The notes beneath the pieces were generated by a model. It had not been told where the DNA came from. It saw only the letters and a program-made list of their open reading frames with translations, and made no database searches. The position numbers were made by a program, and so were the translations under genes. From Dehalococcoidia bacterium (lineage in GTDB: Bacteria > Chloroflexota > Dehalococcoidia > SM23-28-2 > RBG-16-64-32), in the NCBI GenBank assembly GCA_030649945.1, contig JAUSFE010000054.1, forward strand, positions 1 to 64,000: a stretch of DNA of 64,000 nucleotides. The letters are read 5' to 3'. Position 1 is the stretch's first letter; every line of letters begins with the position of its first letter. Of this stretch, positions 1 to 8,197 are shown piece by piece.

Positions 1-738
1 ACCGGCGAGTTCGTCCGCGCCTACGTGCTCGGCGAGCGGCACGGCGTCAGCAAGATGTCCGCGCTCGGCACCATCGCCGTGGAGCGCGTATTCGACGGCG
101 TGGTGCTCGTCGGCTTCCTGGTAGTGGCGGGCGCGATCCTGGGGCTCAACGGGGAGCTCACGGCACTCGCCATCGGTATGTCCGTCGCGTTCGCCGCCCT
201 GCTCGCCCTGTTCGTCTACGTCGCGTCGTCCCCGGAGAGGGCCCGCCGCTGGACGGAGCGGGCGATCGGGCTCCTCCCCAGCACGGTGCGGCAGCGCGCG
301 CAGGGGCTGGCCGGCTCTTTCCTCGACGGCCTCCAGAGCCTCCAGAGCCCTTCGCTCGTCGTCCTCATGCTCGGCACGTCGCTGGTCGCCTGGCTCCTGG
401 AGGCGTTCATGTACTACCTCGTGGGCCGCTCGTTCAGCATCGATGAGGGGTTCGCGGCCTACATGATGGTGGCCGCGGCCGCCAACCTGGCGATCACCCT
501 GCCATCGACCTCCGGCGGCATCGGCCCCTTCGAGCTCCTCACGAAAGAGACGCTCACCTTCCTGGGCGCCGGCTCCTCTGTCGCCGGCGCCTACGCCATC
601 GCCCTGCACGGCTTCCTCCTCCTGCCGGTCATCGCCGCCGGGCTCGTGTTCCTGTGGGCGATCAACCTCTCGCTGGGCAGGACGCTGGGGGAGGCTGGGG
701 GCGAGCCGCGGGCCGCGCTGGCGGAGCAGCCGGAATGA
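1..738 (+). CDS. Lysylphosphatidylglycerol synthase/flippase-like TM protein (3' part)
   Basis: The reading frame is open from base 1, so the gene begins upstream of the window; about 245 C-terminal residues are present. The opening residues TGEFVRAYVLGE followed by TIAVERVFDG match the conserved GE..RA.L / ERV.D pattern of the LPG-synthase transmembrane family (PF03706, UPF0104). PSTSGGIGPFE near residue 170 matches the family's P..GG(I/L)G..E loop, and several hydrophobic segments follow. Family members are integral membrane proteins; some transfer or flip lysyl-phosphatidylglycerol, and many sit in glycolipid loci with unknown substrate. The stop overlaps the next start (ATGA), so the two genes are probably translationally coupled. 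The exact substrate is not determinable. Confidence 0.85.
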   Translation, partial: TGEFVRAYVLGERHGVSKMSALGTIAVERVFDGVVLVGFLVVAGAILGLNGELTALAIGMSVAFAALLALFVYVASSPERARRWTERAIGLLPSTVRQRAQGLAGSFLDGLQSLQSPSLVVLMLGTSLVAWLLEAFMYYLVGRSFSIDEGFAAYMMVAAAANLAITLPSTSGGIGPFELLTKETLTFLGAGSSVAGAYAIALHGFLLLPVIAAGLVFLWAINLSLGRTLGEAGGEPRAALAEQPE

Positions 739-2084
739 GCGGCGAGCCCCAGACCGTCGGCGTCATCGGCGGCGGCGTGGCCGGCCTCACGGCAGCCTAC
801 CGGCTCCTCCAGAAGGGTTATCGTATCCACTTGTTCGAAGCGGGCCCTCAGCTCGGCGGGCTGGTGCGCACGTTCGAGATCGGCGGCGAGCCGATCGAGT
901 GCTTCTACCACCACCTGTTCAGCACCGACACCGCCGCCATCCGCCTGATCGGAGAGATGGGCCTGGGCGACCGGCTGACCTGGCGCCCGTCGAAGGTCGG
1001 CATCTTCTACGGCGGCCGAACTTATCCCTTCGTCACGCCTCTGGACCTGCTGCGCTTCACGCCCGTCAGCGTCATCGACCGCGTGCGGCTAGGGCTGATG
1101 GGGCTGTACCTGCGGCGTCAGCGCGACGGCTCCCGATTCGAGGGTGTGACCGCCAAGGAGTGGGTACGGCGGTTCGCCGGGCAGCGCAACCTGGACGTGG
1201 TATGGGGACCGCTCCTACGGGGGAAGTTCGGTGAGCTGAGCGACCAGCTGGTGATGACCTGGCTGTGGAACAAGATCCACCTGCGGTTCGCGTCGCGCGG
1301 CGCGGGGCCTGCGCAGCGGGAAGTTCTGGGCTACCTGCTGGGCTCCTTCGGAGCCTGGATCGACGCTCTCATCGGCCGCATCCGCGAGCTGGGCGGCACG
1401 CTGGAGGCCGGCCGGCCCGTCCAGCGGATCGTGTCGGAGGGGGGCCGCGCCGGGGTCGAGCTTGATGGGGAGCGGACCGTCTTCTTCGACGCCGTCGTGG
1501 CCACCGTGGCCAACAAGATCTTCCGCCGCATCGCTCCTCCCCTGCCCGATGACTACGCCGCCAAGCTGGAGGGAGTCCCTTACCAGGACGCGCTCTGCCT
1601 GGTGCTGACCCTAAAGAAACCGCTATCATCCATCTACTGGCTGAACATCAACGACCGCTCGATGCCCTTCCTGGCCCTCATCGAGCACACCAACCTCATC
1701 GAGCCGGAACGCTACGGAGGGCAGCATGTGCTCTACGTGTCCAACTACCTGGACAAGCAATCGCCCCTGCTGAAGATGAGCACTGACGAGATCTGCGACC
1801 TCTACCTGCCGCACTTCAGGCGTATCAACCCAGACTTCGACGAGGGCTGGATCAACAACCGCTGGCTGTTCCACGGGCCGGACGCGCAGCCCGTGTTCAC
1901 GGTGGGCGCCGGCGCGCGCATCCCTGAGCACCGGACGCCGGCGCCGGGACTGTACCTTGCCAACATGAGCCAGATATACCCGCAGGACCGCGGCCAGAAC
2001 TACTCCATCGTTCTCGGAGAGACGATCGCGGAGACGGTCGCGGCGGACCTCAGCCGCGCCGGGGCCGCCCGGTACCAGGTGTAG
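735..2084 (+). CDS. NAD(P)/FAD-dependent oxidoreductase (amine-oxidase/protoporphyrinogen-oxidase-like)
   Basis: The product has 449 residues from the ATG that overlaps the upstream stop; a longer in-frame start at 654 lies inside the upstream gene and is rejected. A Rossmann dinucleotide-binding motif VGVIGGGVAGLTAAYRLL is at residues 8-25, followed by the acidic end of strand 2 and GGLVRTF, as in flavin amine oxidases. A second FAD-contact region, APGLYLANMSQIYPQDRGQN, is near the C-terminus. Relatives include protoporphyrinogen oxidase, HpnE-like desaturases and UDP-galactopyranose-mutase-like proteins found beside glycosyltransferases. Position suggests action on a lipid or sugar-nucleotide intermediate of the surface glycan pathway. 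That is inference; the fold assignment is solid. Confidence 0.82.
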   Translation: MSGEPQTVGVIGGGVAGLTAAYRLLQKGYRIHLFEAGPQLGGLVRTFEIGGEPIECFYHHLFSTDTAAIRLIGEMGLGDRLTWRPSKVGIFYGGRTYPFVTPLDLLRFTPVSVIDRVRLGLMGLYLRRQRDGSRFEGVTAKEWVRRFAGQRNLDVVWGPLLRGKFGELSDQLVMTWLWNKIHLRFASRGAGPAQREVLGYLLGSFGAWIDALIGRIRELGGTLEAGRPVQRIVSEGGRAGVELDGERTVFFDAVVATVANKIFRRIAPPLPDDYAAKLEGVPYQDALCLVLTLKKPLSSIYWLNINDRSMPFLALIEHTNLIEPERYGGQHVLYVSNYLDKQSPLLKMSTDEICDLYLPHFRRINPDFDEGWINNRWLFHGPDAQPVFTVGAGARIPEHRTPAPGLYLANMSQIYPQDRGQNYSIVLGETIAETVAADLSRAGAARYQV

Positions 2085-2096
2085 CGCCGCGCCGGC

Positions 2097-4970
2097 CTAG
2101 TCCGGCAGTGACGCGGCGGGCCGGAACTGGGGCAGGCCGTAGATCGTGACGGATTCGTTCTCGAAGACAGGGACCATGAACCGCCGGAACTTCCCCAGGC
2201 CGCTCTCGCCGTACCGCTCCCGCTCCATGCGCCCGGCGTAGACGAACTCCACATCGTACTTGGCCATGAGGGCCATCGCCAGCTCCACGTCCGCCGTCGT
2301 GTAGATCGTCGCCACGTTATTCTGGACATCCGTGATCGGCGTCACCTCGCCGCTGGCGCTGGTCACCGATCCGTACCCCCGCCACTGGAGCTCGTGGCCA
2401 AGCCAGCCCATCACGGTAGGCAGGCCCGTCCGCCCGGACACCCGGCCGAAGTCGCTGTAGTCCGCGCCTACAGCCTCCAGCACCACCGGCGTTCCGGAGA
2501 CGTTCTCCTTCAGCCAGCGGATCGCCTCAGCCTCCTCCGGGTCTGACTGCTCGTCGTACGCCAGGCCGTCCAGCCGCTGCGTGTTCCTGAAACCGCCCGT
2601 GCGCTCCAGCGTCACCGTCACCGGGTACACGAGCGCGGCCGAAAGGAGGACCGCCGTCAGGCCGATCCAGACCAGCCGCGGGAGGGCCAGCGAGAAGCGT
2701 GCGCGCCGCGCGGCGGCGAACGCCGCGAGCGCGACGATGGAGCCCCCCGCGATGAGCAGTCCCAGGTTGGCCGTCCACCACTTCGAGTAGAGGCTGTTCC
2801 GGGGGTCAACGGCGACGAGCACGGTGTACGCGAAACCGAACAGCACCCCCCCGGCGGCCAGGTGCTGCCACTGCACCTCACCCAGCCGCACGTCCGGCAG
2901 CCGCCAGCGCTCCGTCAGCCGGTAGAGGCCGAAGCCACCCACGATGCCCATGACGATCCACGCCTGGTGCCAGAACCTGAACACCGTGTTCGCCCGCCAG
3001 CCGAACAGGTCATCCACAAGGAAAAACTCCGCGCCCAGCAGCATGATGAAAGCGAACCCTGCCAGGTGGAAGGCGAACAGTTGACTCAGGTCCCGCTCCC
3101 AGGCAGGCGTTCGCAGCTGGTGGATGAACGACACCCCGGTCGCCGTGACGAACACCGCGAGCATGAGCACCGTGATGACGTTCGCGCCCCGCACCGATAT
3201 CTCATCGGCCAGGCCGGCGAGGCCAGCGCGCGAGATGATGACGATTGTCCATACCGCGATCGGCGCCGCCCACAGGAGACCCGCCGCGGCCAGGACGGAC
3301 GGCCGCACGGCCTCCCGCCGTGCGGCCCACACGTACATCGCGATGAACGAGAGCCCTGCCCAGATGGCCGGCGCCCAGAACAGCAGGAAGTGAAGTGGCC
3401 GCGTAACCTCCGACCTCAGCGGCACCCGGCCTATGATGGTGGCCTGCGTGACGGTGAGCCCTTTGACCGGGGTGGCCAGCTCCATGTAGAAGGGAAGGTA
3501 GAAGACGTACGCGGCGACGGCCAGCGGCAGAGCGAAGCCCGCCGTGTCCAGTAGCGTCCGGGGCAGGCTACCGCTGCGGAGCCAGTTCGTGACGGCGGCC
3601 GCCGTGGCCAGCAGCAGCCACGTTATGACGACACCCCAGGTGTCGATGAAGGCGACGCCGCCGAACAGCAGCGCCATGAAGACGAAAGCGCCGGGGTCGC
3701 GCAGCCACCACCTCGCATCGAGACCCGCTTCGCGGCCACCTCCAGCCGTCGCACGGCGAGCCGACACGGCCGCCAAAACCCACATCGCGCCAGCGGTGGC
3801 GAGCGTCAGCGCGGCGGCGACAGGCACCGGCGCCCCGGCGACTATCGCGGCGGCGAGGACGGCGCCGCCCACGGCGAAGGCGCCGATCCAGGCCGGCCCG
3901 AAACGTCCCGACCACCAGCCCCGGAGCCCGCTTTCATCCGGGCGCCGGCCTCGCGCCATGAGCACCACCTGGAACGCCACGGCGAAGGCCACGATGAGGA
4001 ACGGCATCAACAGGACGTGCGGATGCAGGTCCCCGAACTGGAAGCTGAAGAACGGGAACTCCTGGATGTCGAACGCGGAGCCCATGCGGGTGGCCTTCCA
4101 CCACCACCAGTACTGGGTCGGATACCATTCGCTGCAGTACGTGGGCACGGCGGAGCAGTCGTAGGTGCCGTTGAGGTTCCAGATACCGACGAGGCCGTAG
4201 AAGCCCTTCGAGCCGATGCCGTGCCGGGCCATCAGCTCGAAAACCCCCGCCAGGTTGCTGACGACGATGATCGAGAAGCTGCTCGCGAGCCCGAACACGA
4301 CGGCCCGCGGCGCCAGGGACAGCCCTTCGGCCGTTACCCAGCCCCGCCGGCGGCTGACTTCGATCATGTTGTAGACAAGGCCAAACGCGGCCACCCAGGC
4401 GAGGGCCGCCATCAGCGAGAGGCTCAGATAGAACGTCACCTCGGTGCCGAGGGCGACCAGCTTGGACAGCGCCGAGACCATCACATAGCCGAAGTAGTAG
4501 TAGCTGATGGAGTGCCCGGCCAGCCACGGGTCTCCCGGCGGGAAGAACTCGCTGCGGTTCACGGCGTTCAGGAACGCCAGCTCGAACGGTTTCTCCCCCA
4601 AGACGATGTCCGGCGCGAACGAGCGTATGTAGACGGCGGCGGCCAGCACCACCAGGAACATCGCCTCCACCAGCGCCATGTACCGCCAGCCCGAGCGGAG
4701 GAAGCGGGCCATCTCCCGCCGCCGCCGTCCCACGACAGCAAGCGAGAGTCCCGCGATCAGGAAGAGGATGAGGATCACCGAGCCACGGCTATTGGGGATG
4801 AGGCCGGCTACCGCTCCGGCCCAGAGGCCGTATCCGAGCAGCAGCAGCCCCACCACCTTGCAGAAGGCAAAGCCTCGGTCAGGGAGCCGACCGAAGAAGG
4901 CGTAGGTCAGGGGGAACGCGGCCAGGCCCACCGCCTCGATGCCGACCCACCAGACGATGAACTCTCTCAT
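2097..4970 (-). CDS. DUF2298 / Chlor_Arch_YYY integral membrane protein (copy 1)
   Basis: The product is about 957 aa, very hydrophobic, with many predicted membrane segments. The hallmark YYYFGY occurs after PPGDPWLAGHSIS, and a soluble C-terminal domain (about the last 170 residues) contains IRWLKENVSGTPVVLEA, GLPTVMGWLGHELQWRG and a KYDVEFVYAGRMERERYG segment. The same layout is found in the proteins at 20507-25108 and 25151-27538, so these are three paralogs. TIGR03662 describes this family as hydrophobic proteins of unknown function in Chloroflexi and Archaea; a GT-C-like glycosyltransferase role is commonly suspected. I chose ATG at 4970 over GTG at 4973; no clear ribosome-binding site precedes either. 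It is convergent with the FAD oxidoreductase. Confidence 0.88.
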   Translation of the reverse strand: MREFIVWWVGIEAVGLAAFPLTYAFFGRLPDRGFAFCKVVGLLLLGYGLWAGAVAGLIPNSRGSVILILFLIAGLSLAVVGRRRREMARFLRSGWRYMALVEAMFLVVLAAAVYIRSFAPDIVLGEKPFELAFLNAVNRSEFFPPGDPWLAGHSISYYYFGYVMVSALSKLVALGTEVTFYLSLSLMAALAWVAAFGLVYNMIEVSRRRGWVTAEGLSLAPRAVVFGLASSFSIIVVSNLAGVFELMARHGIGSKGFYGLVGIWNLNGTYDCSAVPTYCSEWYPTQYWWWWKATRMGSAFDIQEFPFFSFQFGDLHPHVLLMPFLIVAFAVAFQVVLMARGRRPDESGLRGWWSGRFGPAWIGAFAVGGAVLAAAIVAGAPVPVAAALTLATAGAMWVLAAVSARRATAGGGREAGLDARWWLRDPGAFVFMALLFGGVAFIDTWGVVITWLLLATAAAVTNWLRSGSLPRTLLDTAGFALPLAVAAYVFYLPFYMELATPVKGLTVTQATIIGRVPLRSEVTRPLHFLLFWAPAIWAGLSFIAMYVWAARREAVRPSVLAAAGLLWAAPIAVWTIVIISRAGLAGLADEISVRGANVITVLMLAVFVTATGVSFIHQLRTPAWERDLSQLFAFHLAGFAFIMLLGAEFFLVDDLFGWRANTVFRFWHQAWIVMGIVGGFGLYRLTERWRLPDVRLGEVQWQHLAAGGVLFGFAYTVLVAVDPRNSLYSKWWTANLGLLIAGGSIVALAAFAAARRARFSLALPRLVWIGLTAVLLSAALVYPVTVTLERTGGFRNTQRLDGLAYDEQSDPEEAEAIRWLKENVSGTPVVLEAVGADYSDFGRVSGRTGLPTVMGWLGHELQWRGYGSVTSASGEVTPITDVQNNVATIYTTADVELAMALMAKYDVEFVYAGRMERERYGESGLGKFRRFMVPVFENESVTIYGLPQFRPAASLPD

Positions 4971-5088
4971 CACGCTGAAGCTTACCCGACGCCCTGACTC
5001 TGTCGCCAGGCCGCCTGCGCGCCCGGCCCCGGTCCTATACTCCGTGGTGGCCGGACGCGTCAGGCCGGGGCCGCTGAGCCGGCGGCGC

Positions 5089-5856
5089 CTAGTCGCGCCC
5101 GCGAAACAGGAGGAAGGCCAGGGCCACCAGCAGGCCCAGCGCGGCGAAGCCGATGACCGCCTTCACGGCGGGCCCGCTCGCTCCGGACGGCCTGCGGACG
5201 GGCCCCACGCGCCGGTCGCCTCTGACCGCTGGAACCGCCGGGGCGGTCCGGGCCGGGGACGGCGCGGCAGCGGCAGCGACCGCTACCGGTCGCGCCCTCA
5301 GCCCCAGGAAAGCGATGGCCGCCGCACCCGCCACGGCGAGCGCCATGCCGACGGCCATCAGCGTCAACGGAGTCAAGGGCCCATCGGGCAGCGGCGGCGC
5401 CCCGCCCCCGTTGGGCACGCCGTTCGGCGGGCTCACCGTCGGCGAAGGCGCGGCTGGGGTCGCGCCGCTACAGTTCACCTGGTCCACGGTCGCCCCGTTG
5501 TTGTCCACTATGCGGACGTAGTCGGTAGGGTCGTCATCGCGGAAGACAAACTGGGTCCCCCACCTGAACACGCCGGTGGCGGAAGGTCCGGCCTGGATGA
5601 TGATCGAGGCCCCCGGCTGCAGACCTCCCAGCGCCGAAAGGTCGAAGACCTCGCCTGCGGGGTCGCTCTCTAGCCGCCAGCCCGCTAGCGACTGTGCCGC
5701 GTCCCCGGCGTTCTCGATCGTCACCAGCTCGGGGTCGCCGTTGCATTTGAGCTCAGCTATTCGGATATCGGGCGCCTGAGCGCTGGACAGGGAAGCGAAG
5801 CCGATACCGAACGCGACGGCAAGAAGGGAGCCGACGGCCAGTCTCATCACACGCAT
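5089..5856 (-). CDS. Lamin-tail (LTD) domain surface protein with C-terminal membrane helices
   Basis: The product is 255 aa. A signal peptide (about residues 1-27, ending FASLSSAQA) is followed by a lamin-tail-like domain (about 28-125) with the typical order IRIAELKCNG, LVTIENAGDAAQSLAGW, PGASIIIQ and YVRIVDNNGATVDQV. A Pro-rich linker follows, then a hydrophobic helix (about 165-190) and a second one at the very C-terminus before RGRD, so the LTD is predicted to face outward from the membrane. LTD domains in bacteria occur on secreted or surface proteins and are thought to mediate binding; no catalytic residues are apparent. A related N-terminal LTD-like region occurs in the protein at 51266. 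The function of this protein is unknown. Confidence 0.75.
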   Translation of the reverse strand: MRVMRLAVGSLLAVAFGIGFASLSSAQAPDIRIAELKCNGDPELVTIENAGDAAQSLAGWRLESDPAGEVFDLSALGGLQPGASIIIQAGPSATGVFRWGTQFVFRDDDPTDYVRIVDNNGATVDQVNCSGATPAAPSPTVSPPNGVPNGGGAPPLPDGPLTPLTLMAVGMALAVAGAAAIAFLGLRARPVAVAAAAAPSPARTAPAVPAVRGDRRVGPVRRPSGASGPAVKAVIGFAALGLLVALAFLLFRGRD

Positions 5857-6163
5857 GAACCACCCCGCGAATAATCCTAGCCGATGAGGGGATTACGCTA
5901 TTGGCCCGTATAATAAGACAGCGAACCGGTTATGGGCGGATTTGTTACGTCAACTGTGTCGCACGGCGCAATTTTCGTCCCGCTCTCCTCCCGGCGGCTG
6001 TCCGTCTGCGCGATTTCCGGGCAGCGCAACACACCATAATGGGAGCGTCTTCAGGTAGGGAAATGCCGACCTTCATCACCTCGAGCGAGCGCGGATCGCC
6101 CAGTACCAGGTGTAGGGGCGTGAGAGCGAAGGTGCTGTCGGAGCGCGAGGGCGTGAAATCAAA

Positions 6164-6193
6164 GAACCGGCTGGAGTGATTACCAGCCGGTTC
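6164..6193. other. 11-bp perfect hairpin, terminator-like
   Basis: GAACCGGCTGG (6164-6174), loop AGTGATTA, CCAGCCGGTTC (6183-6193), then CTCTTTT. The T-rich tail favours a plus-strand intrinsic terminator or attenuator. However, no gene ends just upstream on that strand, so it may belong to an untranslated regulatory RNA. The counterpart at 28854-28876 has a different stem sequence but the same position in the module. Confidence 0.55.
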
Positions 6194-6274
6194 CTCTTTT
6201 CTGCGCGGGGCGGGAGGGGGTGCTTCCGCTCCGCAACTTCGACCCTAATGTAACAGGCAGCCGAGGGCCGTGGG

Positions 6275-6306
6275 TTAACGGACGGTTAGAAGCGGGTAAC
6301 GGTTAA
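6275..6306. promoter_or_regulatory. CGGTTA(A) operator-like repeats, module copy 1
   Basis: TTAACGGACGGTTA (6275-6288) is an imperfect palindrome, followed by another CGGTTAA at 6300-6306. The same half-site forms a perfect palindrome in the second module (28959-28973). It lies about 125 bp before the GT39 gene. Protein binding is inferred from symmetry only. Confidence 0.4.
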
Positions 6307-6345
6307 GTGAGAAGGTTGGGGCGGCATTGCGCCCCGCGACCCGGC

Positions 6346-6377
6346 GCCTTCAACGTGCTTCGCAGCACGTTGAAGGC
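6346..6377. other. 14-bp perfect inverted repeat with TCGC loop
   Basis: GCCTTCAACGTGCT (6346-6359), loop TCGC, AGCACGTTGAAGGC (6364-6377). No T-run follows. It ends 53 bp before the GT39 start, so it could be a 5'-leader structure or a protein-binding site. No similar copy was noticed in the window. Confidence 0.5.
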
Positions 6378-6430
6378 AACCTCCGATTCAGTTTTGTCGT
6401 TTCTATCAGTTAGAGTGAGCCGATCCGGTT

Positions 6431-8197
6431 ATGACCAGTCCTAGGCGCCGCCGTCAGCCGGCCCACGGCGCCCGCGTCCCGGCAGTGACAGACGCCGCTG
6501 TGGAGGCCATGGAGCCGGGGCCGGAGGCCGCCGTCGTCGTCCGTATCAGCCTGGACGGCGTCCTGTGGCTGGCGCTAATCGTCTTGGCGGTGGCCCTTCG
6601 ATTCTTCAGCCTCGACCGGCTACCCTTCAGCGAAGCCGAAAGCGCCCGCGCCTTCGCCGCCTGGGCCGTCTCCGGGGGTAGCGTGCCCGACGGCTGGCCC
6701 GGAGACGTCACCGCCGCCCTGACATCGCACCTATTCCGCATCTTCGGCTCCAGCGAGACAGTGGCGCGCATCATCCCCGCCATCGCCGGCTCCGCCCTCG
6801 TGGCGTCGTTCTGGTTCGCCGGGCGTTACGTCGGCCGCGGCGTAGCCCTGCTGGCGGGGGCGCTCATCGCCCTATCGCCGCTGGCCGCGTACACCTCGCG
6901 CTCCGCCTTCGGCTTCGCCCTGGGCGGCCTCCTGTCGATGGTGATGGTGCTGTCGCTGCTCGCCTACGTTGAGCGGCCGCGACAGCTGCCAGCCGTCATC
7001 CTCTTCGCCGCCTTCGGCCTCGCCCTCGGCAGCGATCCGATCGCGATCTCCACGGCCGTCGCCCTCATAGCCTTCGTTACGGTCGAAGCGGCCTGGCGGC
7101 CCGGCGGCGACGTCGGAGAGGCGGTTGCAGCCTTCCGGTCAACCCGCGACCACTGGCGGCCCGCCGCACTGGCCCTGGCAGTGACGTTGGCGCTGGGCGT
7201 AGCCCAGTTCGGCACCGGCATCGACCGGTTGAGCCTGGCCGGGCTGCGGCAGTGGGCGGGGATGTTCGACCTGCCGCGCGACGGCCTGCCCTGGCACTAC
7301 CAGCTATCCCTGCTCCTCGCCTACGAGTGGCCGCTTCTCCTTGCCGGAGCCGCCGGTTACCTGCTCCTGATCGACCGCTGGCGGCGATCGCGAGGGCTTT
7401 CGCTGGTCCAGCGCCTGCTGGCCGTCTGGGCGACGGTGGCGATCGTGACGGTGGCGTTCGCGACCCGCCGCGAGTCAGGTCAGCTCCTCCTCCTTCTCCT
7501 GCCCTTTTCCCTGATTGCCGCATCTCTGATCCAGGAGGTCGTGTCGAGAACGGACTGGAGCATCCTGAGGCGCTGGTGGCCGGCGGTTGCCCTCGTTCTC
7601 GCCCTCGGCGTGTACGTCGCCCTCCAGCTCTCCCGCTGGTCCCACGGCGGCCCGTTCCCGGGCAGCGAGAAGTCGTACACCGTCCTGGCGCTTCTCGCCG
7701 GCGTAGCCGTCGTCCTCGCCGGCATCTACTTCCTCCAGCGCAACCGCCCCTCGTTCGCCCTGCCCATCGTGGCCACCCTGGCCCTTCCCTTCCTCGTTCA
7801 CTCCAGCCTGTCGCTGGGCCTTCGCGACGGCGCCGAGTTCGCCGCCGATAGTCGCGGCACAGCCGGCATCGCAGCCTTCCGCGCCACGGTAGCCCGCGCC
7901 GCGGCGGAGGCCGGGATGCCGGCGACGGTCGACCCGAGCCTCCACGATCCCCTGGCCTGGCACTTGAGGGACGTCGCCGTGGCGTTCGGCGACCCGACAG
8001 ACGGTTCGCCCATCGTGACGGCGGCGGGGGGGGAGCCGCCGGCGGGCTATGAACCGCTGGGCGCCCCCTGGCGTATATCAGAGAGTTGGGTGTTAGACGA
8101 TTTTGACCCACTGCCAACCTGGCGATGGTTCGTTTATCGGAAGGGATACGGTACCCTGTCAACGATGGACGTGCAGATACTGGTGCCCGCGCAATGA
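6431..8197 (+). CDS. GT39-like (GT-C) membrane glycosyltransferase
   Basis: The product is 588 aa with a short charged N-terminus and about a dozen hydrophobic segments. The first extracytoplasmic loop, RLPFSEAESARAFAAWAVSG, sits where GT39/ArnT-type GT-C enzymes carry their acidic catalytic pair; here it reads EAE. The C-terminal roughly 130 residues are more polar. GT39 relatives transfer a sugar from a polyprenyl-phosphate donor on the outer face of the membrane. The gene is translationally coupled (ATGA overlap) to the TIGR03663 gene downstream, so the two probably act together. Specific donor and acceptor are unknown. The assignment rests on topology and this loop, so the family name is less certain than the membrane-enzyme call. 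Confidence 0.7.
   Translation: MTSPRRRRQPAHGARVPAVTDAAVEAMEPGPEAAVVVRISLDGVLWLALIVLAVALRFFSLDRLPFSEAESARAFAAWAVSGGSVPDGWPGDVTAALTSHLFRIFGSSETVARIIPAIAGSALVASFWFAGRYVGRGVALLAGALIALSPLAAYTSRSAFGFALGGLLSMVMVLSLLAYVERPRQLPAVILFAAFGLALGSDPIAISTAVALIAFVTVEAAWRPGGDVGEAVAAFRSTRDHWRPAALALAVTLALGVAQFGTGIDRLSLAGLRQWAGMFDLPRDGLPWHYQLSLLLAYEWPLLLAGAAGYLLLIDRWRRSRGLSLVQRLLAVWATVAIVTVAFATRRESGQLLLLLLPFSLIAASLIQEVVSRTDWSILRRWWPAVALVLALGVYVALQLSRWSHGGPFPGSEKSYTVLALLAGVAVVLAGIYFLQRNRPSFALPIVATLALPFLVHSSLSLGLRDGAEFAADSRGTAGIAAFRATVARAAAEAGMPATVDPSLHDPLAWHLRDVAVAFGDPTDGSPIVTAAGGEPPAGYEPLGAPWRISESWVLDDFDPLPTWRWFVYRKGYGTLSTMDVQILVPAQ

Larger units (their letters stand above)
5857..6430. other. Divergent intergenic region with conserved module
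   Basis: This 574 bp stretch separates the divergent LTD and GT39 genes. It holds an 11-bp perfect hairpin (6164-6193) followed by CTCTTTT, a GC-rich GGGCGGGAGGGGG...CTTCCGCTCCG block (about 6207-6235), CGGTTA(A) repeats (6275-6306) and a 14-bp perfect hairpin (6346-6377). Hairpin, GC block and CGGTTAA elements recur in the same order at 28854-28995. A short open frame at 5901-6179 has no recognisable protein features and is not called. Confidence 0.6.

Noticed and set aside
2862-4997. Long plus-strand frames opposite the YYY gene (copy 1)
   Set aside because: They encode charged, Pro/Arg/His-rich proteins with no domain, as expected antisense to a high-GC membrane-protein gene.
5901-6179. 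92-residue plus-strand open frame with a TATAAT at 5914-5919 region
   Set aside because: No -35 at proper distance, no ribosome-binding site, atypical composition, and it overlaps the conserved hairpin of the intergenic module.
6207-6260. tRNA or known riboswitch in the GC-rich intergenic block
   Set aside because: No T-loop GGTTCRA or cloverleaf pairing on either strand, and no match to riboswitch cores that I know (c-di-GMP, cobalamin, SAM).
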